Shown here: positions 34,544 to 43,686 of the stretch, in pieces
How positions within the stretch are numbered: position 1 is the stretch's first letter
How the letters are laid out: each line of letters starts with the position of its first letter
NCBI RefSeq assembly: GCF_004348735.1
Contig: NZ_SMKT01000028.1
Span: 1-64,000 of the forward strand
Direction of reading: 5' to 3'
DNA: 64,000 bases
Source of the DNA: Actinomadura sp. KC06
GTDB lineage: Bacteria; Actinomycetota; Actinomycetes; Streptosporangiales; Streptosporangiaceae
Notes under the pieces: generated by a model
The model's input: only the letters and a program-made list of their open reading frames with translations
What the model was told of the DNA's origin: nothing
The model's database searches: none
Translations under genes and position numbers: made by a program

Positions 34544-35303
34544 GCTCACCAGGCCGCAGCTCCCCGACCGGGTGCGAACTTTGCTGGACGACCTCGACGC
34601 GGCCTCCGGTGACGCGATCGGCGAGGCGGCCGGGCTGCTGCTGGAGGCGGTCGAGGCGGACGGGATCGTGCACGTCGCCGGCGCGGGGCATTCGCTGGCG
34701 ATGGTGCTGGAGACGTTCTACCGGGCGGGCGGGCTCGCCGCCGTCCGCCCGATCTGGGACCCGCGGGTGTTCCCGCTCGACGACGCCGTGCTGAGCACCC
34801 GCGCCGAGCGGCAGGCCGGGACCGGGCGCGCCGTGGTCGAGGAGGCCGCGCCCGCCCCGCCCGACGTGGCGGTGGTGTTCTCCACCAGCGGCCGCAACCC
34901 CTATCCGGTCGAGATCGCCCAGGAGTGCGCCGCGCGGGGCGTGCCGGTGATCGCGGTGACCTCGGCGCGGGCGTCGGAGGGCGCGGCGGCGCGGGCGGCG
35001 ACGACGCTGGCCGACCACGCCTCGATCGTGCTGGACACCTGCGTCCCGCCCGGCGACGTCCTGCACCCGGCGGCGGCGCCGCGCACGGCGGCGGCCTCCA
35101 CGATCCTCGCCGCGTACGCGTGGTCGCGCGTCCTGGCCGCACTCGACGACCTCGCGGCGGCGCGCGGCGCGGACCTGCTCCGCTGGACGAGCGCGAACGT
35201 CCCCGGCAGCGACGAGCTGAACGTCGCGCTGCTGGAGCGGTACCGGCACCGCGTCCCCGAGCTGACCGGGGACGGGCCGTCCGGCCCCCGCCCTGTGGGA
35301 TGA
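34536..35303 (+). CDS. SIS-domain protein of the UPF0309 family (possible phospho-amino-sugar enzyme)
   Basis: 255 residues. The sugar-phosphate-binding SIS fold has VHVAGAGHS (45-53), FYRAGGLAAVRPIWD, FSTSGRNPYPVE (115-126) and the family end SDELNVALLERYRHRVPEL. This signature set marks UPF0309 rather than GlmS, AgaS or MurQ. From memory, a Streptomyces UPF0309 protein has been reported to act on N-acetylglucosamine-6-phosphate, which would fit the DasR-like regulator here. It probably processes the phosphorylated product imported by the PTS, and the exact reaction is unknown. Confidence 0.85.
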   Translation: MRELTRPQLPDRVRTLLDDLDAASGDAIGEAAGLLLEAVEADGIVHVAGAGHSLAMVLETFYRAGGLAAVRPIWDPRVFPLDDAVLSTRAERQAGTGRAVVEEAAPAPPDVAVVFSTSGRNPYPVEIAQECAARGVPVIAVTSARASEGAAARAATTLADHASIVLDTCVPPGDVLHPAAAPRTAAASTILAAYAWSRVLAALDDLAAARGADLLRWTSANVPGSDELNVALLERYRHRVPELTGDGPSGPRPVG

Positions 35304-35334
35304 TTCGGGCGGGCGGACCGCGACGAGGAGCGAG

Positions 35335-35559
35335 ATGACGACCACACCGGCCGGGGACGACCTGCACACCCTGTTCACCCGCGCGGACCTCGGCGGCGAC
35401 CAGAGGCTCGACCTGATGGAGTTCACCCTCGTCCTGGAGGACCTGGGCCTCTCCTGGACCCGCGCCGAGACGCAGGACAGGTTCGAGAAGGCCGACAGCA
35501 ACCTCGACGGCTTCATCTCCTTCGAGGAGTTCCGCGCCGTCATGGAGGCCCGGGGCTAG
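35335..35559 (+). CDS. Small EF-hand calcium-binding protein
   Basis: 74 residues forming one EF-hand pair. Loop 1 begins [12 protein letters not shown] and loop 2 [12 protein letters not shown]. Loop 2 has all canonical ligands (Asp1, Asn3, Asp5, Gly6, Ser9, Glu12), whereas loop 1 has Gly at position 3 and may bind weakly. No signal peptide. Calmodulin-like proteins of this size occur in many actinobacteria with unknown targets. GAGGAG precedes ATG 35335. Its stop codon overlaps the convergent pgi stop by 4 bp. Confidence 0.88.
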   Translation: MTTTPAGDDLHTLFTRADLGGDQRLDLMEFTLVLEDLGLSWTRAETQDRFEKADSNLDGFISFEEFRAVMEARG

Positions 35560-37202
35560 ACCCTCCGGCCTCGCAGCGCACGGTACGTCCGGACGAGCGC
35601 GGCCGTGGACGCGTCCGGCGCGTCCTCCGGGGGCTCCTGCGAGGTGAGCGCGGGCGCGAGGTCCATCGCCATGACCTTGCCGAGCTCGACGCCCCACTGG
35701 TCGAAGGAGTCGATCCCCCAGACCGTCCCCTCGACGAACACGATGTGCTCGTAGAGGGCGACGAGCGAGCCGAGCGTCTTCGGGGTGAGCTTCGGCGCCA
35801 GGATCGTGCTCGTCGGCCGGTTGCCCGGCATGACCTTGTGCGGGACGACCGCGGCGGGCGTCCCCTCGGCGGCGATCTCCTCGGCGGTCTTGCCGAACGC
35901 GAGCGCCGACGTCTGCGCGAGCATGTTCGCGGTGAGCAGGTCGTGCATGCCCGCCGCGCCGTCGGCCGGGGGGTCCTCGAACGGCTCGGCGAAGCCGATG
36001 AAGTCGGCGGGGACGAGCCGGGTGCCCTGGTGCAGGAGCTGGTAGAAGGCGTGCTGGCCGTTGGTGCCGGGCTCGCCCCAGAAGATCTCGCCGGTCTGCG
36101 CGACGACGGGCGCGCCGTCCGCCCGCACCGACTTGCCGTTCGACTCCATCGTGAGCTGCTGCAGGTAGGCGGGGAACCGGGCGAGGCGCTGGCTGTAGGG
36201 CAGGACGGCACGGGTCTGCGCGCCGAAGAAGTCGGTGTACCAGACGCCGAGCAGCCCCATCAGGACGGGCATGTTCGCCTCGAAAGGCGCGCCGCGGAAA
36301 TGCTCGTCGATCTCGCGGAACCCGGCGAGCATCTCCCGGAACGCCTCCCCGCCGATCGCGATCATCAGCGCGAGGCCGATGGCGCCGTCGAAGGAGTACC
36401 GGCCGCCGACCCAGTCCCAGAAGCCGAACATGTTGGCGGTGTCGATGCCGAACTCGGCGACCCGCTCGGCGTTGGTCGACACGGCGACGAAGTGCCGGGA
36501 GACGGCCTCGCCGTCGCCGAGCCCGTCGACGAGCCACTTCCGGGCGACCTTGGCGTTGGTGAGCGTCTCCAGCGTCCCGAACGTCTTGGACGCGACGACG
36601 AACAGCGTCTGCTCGGGGTCGAGGCCCGCGAGCTTCCCGAGGATGTCGGCCGGGTCGATGTTGGAGACGAACCGGCAGGAGATGCCCGCGTCGGCGTAGT
36701 CGTGGAGGGCCTCGTAGGCCATCGCGGGGCCGAGGTCGGAGCCGCCGATGCCGATGTTGACGACGGTGGTGATGCGCTTGCCGGTGAAGCCCGTCCACTC
36801 GCCGGAGCGGACGCGTCCCGCGAAGTCGGCCATCTTGTCCAGCACGGCGTGCACGTCGGCCGCGACGTCCTGCCCGTCCACCGCCAGGGCCTCGCCCGGC
36901 GGGAGCCGCAGCGCCGTGTGCAGGACGGCGCGGTCCTCGCTGACGTTGATGTGCTCGCCGGAGAACATCGCGTCGATCCGGCGGCGCAGCCCGGCCCGCT
37001 CGGCGAGCGCCACCAGCAGCCGCACCGTCTCGGCGGTGGCGCGGTGCTTGGAGTAGTCCAGGTGAAGGTCCCCCGCCGTCACGGTCATGCGGCCGACGCG
37101 CCCCGGATCGTCGGCGAAGAGCTCGCGCAGGTGCCGCCCGGCGAGCGCCGCCTGGTGCTCGGCCAGCGCGGACCACTCGGGCGACTCGGTGATATCTGCC
37201 AT
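35556..37202 (-). CDS. pgi: Glucose-6-phosphate isomerase
   Basis: 548 residues, matching the long (549-residue) bacterial form. It interconverts glucose-6-phosphate and fructose-6-phosphate. It shows [62 protein letters not shown] and the lysine region [13 protein letters not shown] at 37202 ([10 protein letters not shown]) fits family starts; another ATG lies four codons earlier. It converges on the PTS operon rather than belonging to it, though its product would join phospho-sugars to glycolysis. Confidence 0.97.
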   Translation of the reverse strand: MADITESPEWSALAEHQAALAGRHLRELFADDPGRVGRMTVTAGDLHLDYSKHRATAETVRLLVALAERAGLRRRIDAMFSGEHINVSEDRAVLHTALRLPPGEALAVDGQDVAADVHAVLDKMADFAGRVRSGEWTGFTGKRITTVVNIGIGGSDLGPAMAYEALHDYADAGISCRFVSNIDPADILGKLAGLDPEQTLFVVASKTFGTLETLTNAKVARKWLVDGLGDGEAVSRHFVAVSTNAERVAEFGIDTANMFGFWDWVGGRYSFDGAIGLALMIAIGGEAFREMLAGFREIDEHFRGAPFEANMPVLMGLLGVWYTDFFGAQTRAVLPYSQRLARFPAYLQQLTMESNGKSVRADGAPVVAQTGEIFWGEPGTNGQHAFYQLLHQGTRLVPADFIGFAEPFEDPPADGAAGMHDLLTANMLAQTSALAFGKTAEEIAAEGTPAAVVPHKVMPGNRPTSTILAPKLTPKTLGSLVALYEHIVFVEGTVWGIDSFDQWGVELGKVMAMDLAPALTSQEPPEDAPDASTAALVRTYRALRGRRV

Positions 37203-37345
37203 TGCCTCTCTCATCTCCTCGGCGGGTGAGGCGCGCCGACGTCCCCCGCGGCGCCGCCCGTCCCCAACCGGCGATCATAGGTCGACCGCGCGAGACCGTA
37301 TCAGGGCTCTCCCCGCCGCCGCAGCGAACCGGCGTGACCGGGAGG

Positions 37346-38611
37346 TCAGGCGGCCTCGGCGGCCAGCACGGGGACGGGCTCGGCGGCGGCGGGGGCGCCG
37401 GCGGCGCGGGCCCGGCGCACCCGGGCCAGCCCGTAGGCCGCGGCGAGGGCCGCGGCGAGGCTGACCGCGCCCGCGGAGACCAGCGCCGTGCGCGGGCCCA
37501 GGACGTCGCACAGCGCGCCCAGCGCGGGACCGCCGAACGCGCCGGACGCGGCGCCGACCATGCCCTGCGCGGCGATGACGCGGCCGCGCAGGTGGCCGGG
37601 GCTGTCCAGCTGCACCCGCGTGCTGACGGTGGTGTCCAGGACGACCGCGCACGCGGCGATCGGCAGCATCGCGGCGCCGAACAGCAGCAGGCTCGGCGCG
37701 GCGCCGCTGAGCATCTGCCCGGCCGCGCAGAGCGTCGCCGTGATCAGCAGCAGCCGGAGCGGGAGGCGGGCTCTGGACGCGGCGTAGACGCCGCCGAGGA
37801 CGGTGCCGGCGGCGAACGCCACCGACAGCGCGCCGTACCCGCCCGCGCCGGCGTCCAGCGGGCCCTGGCTCATCGCCGCCATGGTGACCTGGTAGTTGCG
37901 GCCGAGGCTGCCCAGCACGAACGCCAGCCCGAACATGATCAGCAGCCGGGGCGAGGCGAGGACGTACCGGAAACCGGCCGCGAGCCCCCGCTCCCCCGGC
38001 TCGGCCGGCGGCAGCGCGTGCAGCTCCTTCGGGCGCATGAGCGCGATGGCGGCGAGGACGGCGAGGAAGCTCGCGGAGTTCGTCACGAACGCGCCGGGCA
38101 TGCCCGCGAGCGGGATCACGACCCCGGCGAGGCTCATCCCGAGGATCCGCCCGCCGGAGCTGAGCACCGAACCGAGCGCCAGCCCGTTGGACAGGTCCTC
38201 CGGCCCGACGACCTCGGCGCCGAACCGTCCGAGGGCGGGGGACGTCGTGGCCGTGACGACGCCGGACGCCAGCGAGATCGCGTACAGCCCCGCGGTGCCG
38301 GACGGGTCGCCCGCCGCGATGGCCGCGAGCAGCCCCGACAGCAGCGCCTGCGCGCCCTGCCCGGCCGCGACGACGTACCGGGCGGGCAGCCGGTCGGCGA
38401 TCACGCCGCCCCACGGGCCGAGCAGCATCGTCGGCAGCGCCTGCAGCACCAGGCCGAGCCCCACGCTGGTCGCCGAGCCCGTGATGGACAGGATGAGCCA
38501 GTTCAGCGCGAGGACCTGCATCCACGTCCCGGTGATCGAGACGAAGTCCGCCGCGGCCCACAGCCGGTAGTTGTGATGGCGCAGCGAGCGCAGCATCACC
38601 GGGAACGCCAA
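37346..38611 (-). CDS. MFS transporter, MFS_3-like exporter
   Basis: 421 residues with about 11-12 membrane helices. It opens with the typical LRSLRHHNYRLWAAADFVSITGTWMQVLALNWLIL of the enterobactin-exporter/multidrug subgroup, then GPWGGVIADRLPARYVV (loop 2-3 motif A-like) and GVVTATTSPALGRFGAEVVGPEDL. TTG at 38611 is preferred because GGGGGGAGAAG lies 3-8 nt upstream; an ATG at 38596 is 18 nt from that site. The substrate is unknown. It is divergent from a lactonase gene with dyads between them. Confidence 0.87.
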   Translation of the reverse strand: MAFPVMLRSLRHHNYRLWAAADFVSITGTWMQVLALNWLILSITGSATSVGLGLVLQALPTMLLGPWGGVIADRLPARYVVAAGQGAQALLSGLLAAIAAGDPSGTAGLYAISLASGVVTATTSPALGRFGAEVVGPEDLSNGLALGSVLSSGGRILGMSLAGVVIPLAGMPGAFVTNSASFLAVLAAIALMRPKELHALPPAEPGERGLAAGFRYVLASPRLLIMFGLAFVLGSLGRNYQVTMAAMSQGPLDAGAGGYGALSVAFAAGTVLGGVYAASRARLPLRLLLITATLCAAGQMLSGAAPSLLLFGAAMLPIAACAVVLDTTVSTRVQLDSPGHLRGRVIAAQGMVGAASGAFGGPALGALCDVLGPRTALVSAGAVSLAAALAAAYGLARVRRARAAGAPAAAEPVPVLAAEAA

Positions 38612-38693
38612 GGTCTTCTCCCCCCAAAGGTCACACCAAACCGGGATAAACGCCACGGCTCCTTGGCGCGTTCCAAACCGGCGAAGTGTATGA

Positions 38694-38730
38694 GACATGT
38701 CACGTTTCACCTGGTCAGAGCCTGCTGACC
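38694..38730. promoter_or_regulatory. Two dyads in the MFS/lactonase divergent region
   Basis: The 8-bp palindrome GACATGTC (38694-38701) is followed by GGTCAG-6-CTGACC (38713-38730). Both lie in the 215-bp gap between the divergent MFS and lactonase genes, which otherwise holds no gene. They are possible operators for an unlinked regulator. Confidence 0.35.
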
Positions 38731-38826
38731 TGGCACATCGCGAATCCCGCCGCGGGGCTGGGGCTAGGCTCGCCCTCGGCCGCCCGCTCCGGGGCGGGCG
38801 GATCACCGCGGCGGAGGGAGTCCGGG

Positions 38827-39846
38827 TTGAGCGGGCGGGCGTTCTGGGTCGGCACGTACACGGGCGAGGCCGGGAACGGCGCCGGGATCTACCGGGTGAC
38901 GCGGCGGGACGACGGCGTCCTGGAGGGGCCGGAGCTCGCCGCGGAGGCGGTGAGCCCGTCGTATCTGGCGGTGCATCCGGGCAGGGACGTCCTTTACGCG
39001 GTGCGTGAGGAGGACGCGGGCGGCGTCGTGGCCTTCGACGCGTCCGGCGGGCGGCTCCGCGAGATCGGGGCGCGGACGGCGGGGGCGCTGCCTTGCCACC
39101 TGTCGGTGACGCCCGGCGGCGGGTCTCTGATCGTCGCCGACTACGGGTCAGGGACGGTCAGGGCCGTTGCGCTGGGTCCGGACGGCCGGTTCGTGGGCGA
39201 GCCGGACGTGGCGGAGGGGCATGGCAGCGGCCCGGTGACCGACCGGCAGGAGGGCCCGCACGCGCACGCGAGCGTCAACGCCCCGGACGGGACGATCCTG
39301 ACGACCGACCTGGGAGCCGACCTGATCCGCTCCTTCCGGATCGAGGACGGCGTGCTGCGGCTCGCCGGAGAGACTGCGCTGCCGGCCGGATCGGGGCCGC
39401 GGCATCTGGTCGTCCATCCGGGCGGGCACGTCCATGTGGTGGCGGAGCTGTCGGCGTCCATGCTCGTGCTGCGCCCGCTGGACGGGTACGCGCGCCTGGA
39501 GGTCGTGGCGGAGTCGCCCGCGACGGCCGAGCCCGTGGACGGCCAGGCGCTGTGCGCGGCGATCAAGCTCGGCGACGGCGGCCGGTACGTCTACACCTCG
39601 ACGCGGGGAACCGCCGTGGTGACCGCGCACCGGGTGCTGGACGGCGGCGCGGCCCTTCAACCGGTCGCGGACGTCCCGTCCGGCGGCGCCTGGCCCCGCG
39701 ACCTGCACGTGGACGGCCCGTGGATGCACGTGGCCAACGAGCACAGCGACACGATCGCGACGTTCCGGCTCGGCGCGGACGGCGTCCCCGAACCGGCCGG
39801 GACGCCGCTGCCGGTGCCGTCCCCGGTCTGCGTGATCCCCGTCTGA
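38827..39846 (+). CDS. Lactonase of the seven-bladed beta-propeller family (YbhE/6-phosphogluconolactonase-like)
   Basis: 339 residues of PF10282-like propeller. It has FWVGTYTGEAGNGAGIYRV at the start, LAVHPGRDVLYAVREE, GPHAHASVNAPDG with the conserved His pair, HLVVHPGGHVHVVAEL and a final MHVANEHSDTIATF. Members hydrolyse 6-phosphogluconolactone or related lactones, but many have unknown substrates. No signal peptide. TTG at 38827 has GGAGGGAG 7 nt upstream and is the only well-placed start. Confidence 0.88.
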   Translation: MSGRAFWVGTYTGEAGNGAGIYRVTRRDDGVLEGPELAAEAVSPSYLAVHPGRDVLYAVREEDAGGVVAFDASGGRLREIGARTAGALPCHLSVTPGGGSLIVADYGSGTVRAVALGPDGRFVGEPDVAEGHGSGPVTDRQEGPHAHASVNAPDGTILTTDLGADLIRSFRIEDGVLRLAGETALPAGSGPRHLVVHPGGHVHVVAELSASMLVLRPLDGYARLEVVAESPATAEPVDGQALCAAIKLGDGGRYVYTSTRGTAVVTAHRVLDGGAALQPVADVPSGGAWPRDLHVDGPWMHVANEHSDTIATFRLGADGVPEPAGTPLPVPSPVCVIPV

Positions 39847-39897
39847 GCCCGTCCGGGCGGGTGTTTCCGGGCGGGTCGCTCGGGCACGTCCCGGACC

Positions 39898-41277
39898 ATG
39901 ACGACGATCGCCACGACCAACCCCGCGACGGGCGAGGTCGAGAAGACCTTCGACGCGCTGACCGACGAGGAGGTCGACCGGCGCATCGGGCGGGCGGCGG
40001 AGACGTTCGCCTCCTACCGCACGACCGGCGTCGCACAGCGCGCGGAGTGGATGAACGCCGCCGCGGGCATTCTGGACCGGGAGTCCGAGCAGATCGCCGC
40101 GATGATGACGACCGAGATGGGCAAGACCCTGAAGGCCGCCGGCGCGGAGGTCCAGAAGTGCGCGAAGGCGTGCCGGTACTACGCCGCGCACGCCGAGGAG
40201 TTCCTGGCCGACCGCCGTCCCGCCGGCGCGGAGGCGGTGGGCGCGCGGGACGCCTATGTGCGCTACCAGCCGCTCGGGCCGGTGCTGGCGGTGATGCCGT
40301 GGAACTTCCCGCTCTGGCAGGTGGTCAGGTTCGCGGCGCCGGGGCTGATGGCGGGCAACGTGGGGCTGCTGAAGCATTCGTCGAACGTCCCGCAGACGGC
40401 CCTGTTCCTGGAGGACCTGTTCCGCCGCGCCGGGTTCCCGGAGGGCGCGTTCCAGACGCTGCTCATCGGCTCGTCCAAGGTCGAGCGCGTCCTGCGCGAC
40501 CCGCGGGTGAAGGCGGCGACGCTCACCGGCAGCGAGCCCGCGGGACGGTCCGTCGCGTCGATCGCGGGAAGCGAGGTCAAGCCGTCCGTGCTGGAGCTCG
40601 GCGGCAGCGACCCGTTCGTGGTGATGCCGTCCGCCGACATCGAGGCGGCGGCGCGGACGGCCGCGGAGTCGCGGTGCCTCAACAACGGGCAGAGCTGCAT
40701 CTCGGCGAAGCGCTTCATCGTCGACATCGGCTGCGCGGACGAGTTCGAGCGGCTGTTCGTGGAGAACATGCGCGCGAAGCGGGTCGGCGACCCGATGGAC
40801 GACGCCACCGACATCGGCCCGCTCGTCAGCGAGGAGGGGCGCGCGGAGGCCGAGGAGCAGGTCGCGGACGCGGTCGGCAAGGGCGCGACGGTGCTGTGCG
40901 GCGGCGAGCGCCCGGACGGCCCCGGCTGGTTCTACCCGCCGACCGTGGTCTCCGGGGTGACGCCGGACATGCGGATGTACCACGAGGAGGTCTTCGCGCC
41001 GGTCGCGTCGGTATTCCGCGTCCGCGGGGTGTCGGAGGCGGTGGCGGTCGCGAACGCGACGGGCTTCGGGCTCGGCTCGAACGCCTGGACGCGCGACGAA
41101 GTCGAGCGGGAGCGGTTCGTCCGGGAGCTGGACGCCGGGCAGGTGTTCGTCAACGGCATGGTGACGTCTTATCCGGAGCTTCCGTTCGGCGGGACGAAGC
41201 GCTCCGGTTACGGGCGGGAGCTGTCGGCGGAGGGTATGCACGCGTTCTGCAACGCCAAGACCGTCTGGGTCGGCTGA
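39898..41277 (+). CDS. NAD(P)-dependent succinate-semialdehyde-type dehydrogenase
   Basis: 459 residues of aldehyde dehydrogenase. It has MPWNFPLWQVVRFAAPGLMAGN, the general base in LELGGSDPFVV and nucleophile Cys in NNGQSCISAKRF (near residue 265), with the end LPFGGTKRSGYGRELSAEGMHAF. These match the GabD/Sad (succinate-semialdehyde) subgroup. It lies 51 bp after the lactonase and converges on the hydroxyproline operon. Whether it serves 4-aminobutyrate breakdown cannot be told, since no GABA transaminase is nearby. Confidence 0.9.
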   Translation: MTTIATTNPATGEVEKTFDALTDEEVDRRIGRAAETFASYRTTGVAQRAEWMNAAAGILDRESEQIAAMMTTEMGKTLKAAGAEVQKCAKACRYYAAHAEEFLADRRPAGAEAVGARDAYVRYQPLGPVLAVMPWNFPLWQVVRFAAPGLMAGNVGLLKHSSNVPQTALFLEDLFRRAGFPEGAFQTLLIGSSKVERVLRDPRVKAATLTGSEPAGRSVASIAGSEVKPSVLELGGSDPFVVMPSADIEAAARTAAESRCLNNGQSCISAKRFIVDIGCADEFERLFVENMRAKRVGDPMDDATDIGPLVSEEGRAEAEEQVADAVGKGATVLCGGERPDGPGWFYPPTVVSGVTPDMRMYHEEVFAPVASVFRVRGVSEAVAVANATGFGLGSNAWTRDEVERERFVRELDAGQVFVNGMVTSYPELPFGGTKRSGYGRELSAEGMHAFCNAKTVWVG

Positions 41278-41284
41278 GCCCGGG

Positions 41285-42685
41285 TTAGCGGACGCTCTGC
41301 GGGATCTTCCACGGGTTGCCGTCCCGCAGCGGCGGCGGGAGCAGGTCCTGCGGCCAGCCCTGGTACGCGACCGGACGCAGGAACCGGTCGATCGCGGCCG
41401 TGCCGACCGAGGTCGTGGACGGCGCGGTCGTCGCCGGGAACGGGCCGCCGTGCTGCATCGCGTGGGTGACGGACACACCGGTGGGCCACTGGTTCCACAG
41501 GACCCGCCCGCTGCGCCCGGCGAGCACCGCGGTCAGGGCCGCGAGGTCGGCGGCCTCGCCGGGTTCGGCGTGGAGGGACGCGGTGAGCTGGCCGGGCAGT
41601 CCCGCCAGGACGTCCGCGACGTCGGCGAGGCGCTCGTAGGTGACGATGAGGCCGAGCGGGCCGAAGCACTCCTCGGCAGCGGCGTCGGCGTCGGACTTGA
41701 AGGCGTCCAGGCTCATGGTGAGGAGGCGCGGCGCGGTGGAGGCGCCGTCGTCCGGCCAGACGAGCCGCCGGACGCCGGGACGCGCGGCCAGCGCGTCCGC
41801 CGCCGTCAGGTAGCCGGATTCGATGCGGTCGTTCAGCATCGGCGCGGCGTCGATCTCGCGGAGCCGCCGGGCCGCCGTGCCGAGCAGTCCGGCGGGCGCG
41901 AACAGGAGGCCGGGGTTGGTGCAGAACTGTCCCGCGCCCATCGTGAGGGACGCCGCGTACCCCTGGACGATCTCCTCGCCGCGCGACCGCGCCGCGCTGG
42001 GCGTCACCACGGACGGGTTGACGCTGCCCATCTCGCCGTAGAACGGGATCGGCACGGGACGCTCCGCCGCGATCCTCGCCAGCGCCAGGCCGCCCCGCTG
42101 CGAGCCGGTGAACGCGGCGGCGGCGATGCCGGGGTGCCGGAGCGCCTCGACGCCCGCCTTCTCCCCCTCGATGAGGCCGAACACGCCGCCCGGAAGCCCG
42201 GCGCCGCCGATGACCTCGGCCGTCCGGCGGGACAGGCGCGGGTGGCCGGGGTGGGCCTTGACGACGACGGGACAGCCCGCCGCCCACGCCGACGCCGTGT
42301 CGCCGCCCGCGACGCTGAACGCGAACGGGAAGTTGCTCGCCGCGAACACGAGCACCGTCCCGATCGCCGTCCGGTAGCGGCGCAGGTCGGGGCGAGGGCC
42401 GGTGGGCCATCCGGGGTCGGCGGCGTCGATGCGGGCGTCGTAGAACGCGCCTTCCCTGACCTGCTCGGCGAACAGCATGAGCTGGAACGTCGTGCGCGTC
42501 AGCTCCGCGTTCAGCCTGGCCGCGCCTAGACGCGTCTCCTCATCGGCGAGGGCCGTCAGCTCGGCGCGGGCGTCCTCCAGCGCGGCGGCGACGGACGTCA
42601 GGGCGCGGGCGCGGGTCTCCGGCGGCGCATCGGCCCATCCGGGTGCGGCGGCTACGGCGGCGGCGACGGCTTCGTTCGGTGACAT
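41285..42685 (-). CDS. 2-Oxoglutarate-semialdehyde dehydrogenase of the hydroxyproline pathway
   Basis: 466 residues of the NADP-type ketoglutarate-semialdehyde dehydrogenase group. It has FAASNFPFAFSVAGGDTASAWAAGCPVVVKAHPGHP, the base region PIPFYGEMGSVNP and the nucleophile in GAGQFCTNPG. It oxidises 2-oxoglutarate semialdehyde, the last intermediate of hydroxyproline breakdown, to 2-oxoglutarate. The C-terminus (GTAAIDRFLRPVAYQGWP) is typical. The start ATG shares a base with the epimerase stop (TGATG), making it the last gene of the coupled six-gene operon. Confidence 0.92.
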   Translation of the reverse strand: MSPNEAVAAAVAAAPGWADAPPETRARALTSVAAALEDARAELTALADEETRLGAARLNAELTRTTFQLMLFAEQVREGAFYDARIDAADPGWPTGPRPDLRRYRTAIGTVLVFAASNFPFAFSVAGGDTASAWAAGCPVVVKAHPGHPRLSRRTAEVIGGAGLPGGVFGLIEGEKAGVEALRHPGIAAAAFTGSQRGGLALARIAAERPVPIPFYGEMGSVNPSVVTPSAARSRGEEIVQGYAASLTMGAGQFCTNPGLLFAPAGLLGTAARRLREIDAAPMLNDRIESGYLTAADALAARPGVRRLVWPDDGASTAPRLLTMSLDAFKSDADAAAEECFGPLGLIVTYERLADVADVLAGLPGQLTASLHAEPGEAADLAALTAVLAGRSGRVLWNQWPTGVSVTHAMQHGGPFPATTAPSTTSVGTAAIDRFLRPVAYQGWPQDLLPPPLRDGNPWKIPQSVR

Positions 42686-43686
42686 CAGAAAGTGAAGCCT
42701 TCGGGGAAGGGGTCGGTGGGGTCGAGCAGGAAGTTCGCGGTGCCGGTGATCCACGCGCGTCCGGAGATCTCCGGGACGACGGCGGGCAGCCCGCCGACCT
42801 CGGTGGCGGCGACGAGCCGTCCGTGGAAGCGGGTCCCGATGAACGACTCGTTGACGAAGCCGGTGTTCAGGGGCAGCTCGCCGCGTCCGTGGAGCTGCGC
42901 CATCCGGGCGCAGGTGCCGGTGCCGCACGGCGACCGGTCGAACCAGCCGGGGTGGATCGCCATCGCGTTGCGCGAGTGCGCGGCGTCCGAGCCCGGGGCC
43001 AGGAACTGGACGTGCTTGCATCCGGCGACGCCCGGGTCTTCGGGGTGCTTCGGCGGGTTCCGCTCGTTGATCGCGGCCATGATGTCGAGCCCGGCCCGGA
43101 GGATGTCGTCCTTGCGGGACCGCTCGAACGGCAGCCCGAGCGCGTCCAGCTCGGTGATCGCGTAGAAGTTGCCGCCGTAGGCCATGTCGTAGCGGACCTC
43201 GCCGAGCCCCGTGACGTCCACGACGGCGTCGCGTTCGAGGAGGAAGGACGGCACCATCCGCAGCGTGACGTTCTCGGCCCTGCCGTCGCGCACCGCGACC
43301 CGGGCCTCGACGAGCCCAGCGGGCGCGTCCAGGCGGACGACCGTCTCCGGCTCGGTCACCTCGACCATCCCGGTCTCGACCAGCACGGTCGCGAGCGCGA
43401 TCGTGCCGTGCCCGCACATCGGGAGGAACCCGGAGACCTCGATGTAGACGACGCCCCAGTCGGCGTCGGGGCGGGTGGGCTGCTGGAGGATCGCGCCGCT
43501 CATCGCCGAGTGGCCGCGCGGCTCGTCCATCAGGAAGCGGCGCAGGCCGTCCAGGTGCTCGATCGCGTGCAGGCGCTTGGCGGCCATGCTGCCGCCGGGG
43601 ATCGGCGCGACGCCGCCGGTGACGACGCGGGCGGGGTTGCCCTCGGCGTAGGAGTCGACGGCGGTGATCGTCCGGATCGAGCGCAT
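42685..43686 (-). CDS. 4-Hydroxyproline 2-epimerase
   Basis: 333 residues of the proline-racemase superfamily. Both catalytic cysteines are present: Cys91 in FLPMCGHGTIA and Cys254 in RSPCGTGTCA. A Cys/Cys pair indicates epimerase or racemase, not the trans-3-hydroxyproline dehydratase with Thr at the second site. It converts trans-4-hydroxy-L-proline to cis-4-hydroxy-D-proline, the first pathway step. It is coupled by TGATG overlaps to both neighbours. The operon context makes the hydroxyproline assignment firmer than sequence alone. Confidence 0.94.
   Translation of the reverse strand: MRSIRTITAVDSYAEGNPARVVTGGVAPIPGGSMAAKRLHAIEHLDGLRRFLMDEPRGHSAMSGAILQQPTRPDADWGVVYIEVSGFLPMCGHGTIALATVLVETGMVEVTEPETVVRLDAPAGLVEARVAVRDGRAENVTLRMVPSFLLERDAVVDVTGLGEVRYDMAYGGNFYAITELDALGLPFERSRKDDILRAGLDIMAAINERNPPKHPEDPGVAGCKHVQFLAPGSDAAHSRNAMAIHPGWFDRSPCGTGTCARMAQLHGRGELPLNTGFVNESFIGTRFHGRLVAATEVGGLPAVVPEISGRAWITGTANFLLDPTDPFPEGFTF

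Noticed and set aside
42685-43686. Trans-3-hydroxyproline dehydratase
   Set aside because: The second catalytic position is Cys254 in SPCGTGTC, not Thr, which indicates an epimerase or racemase.
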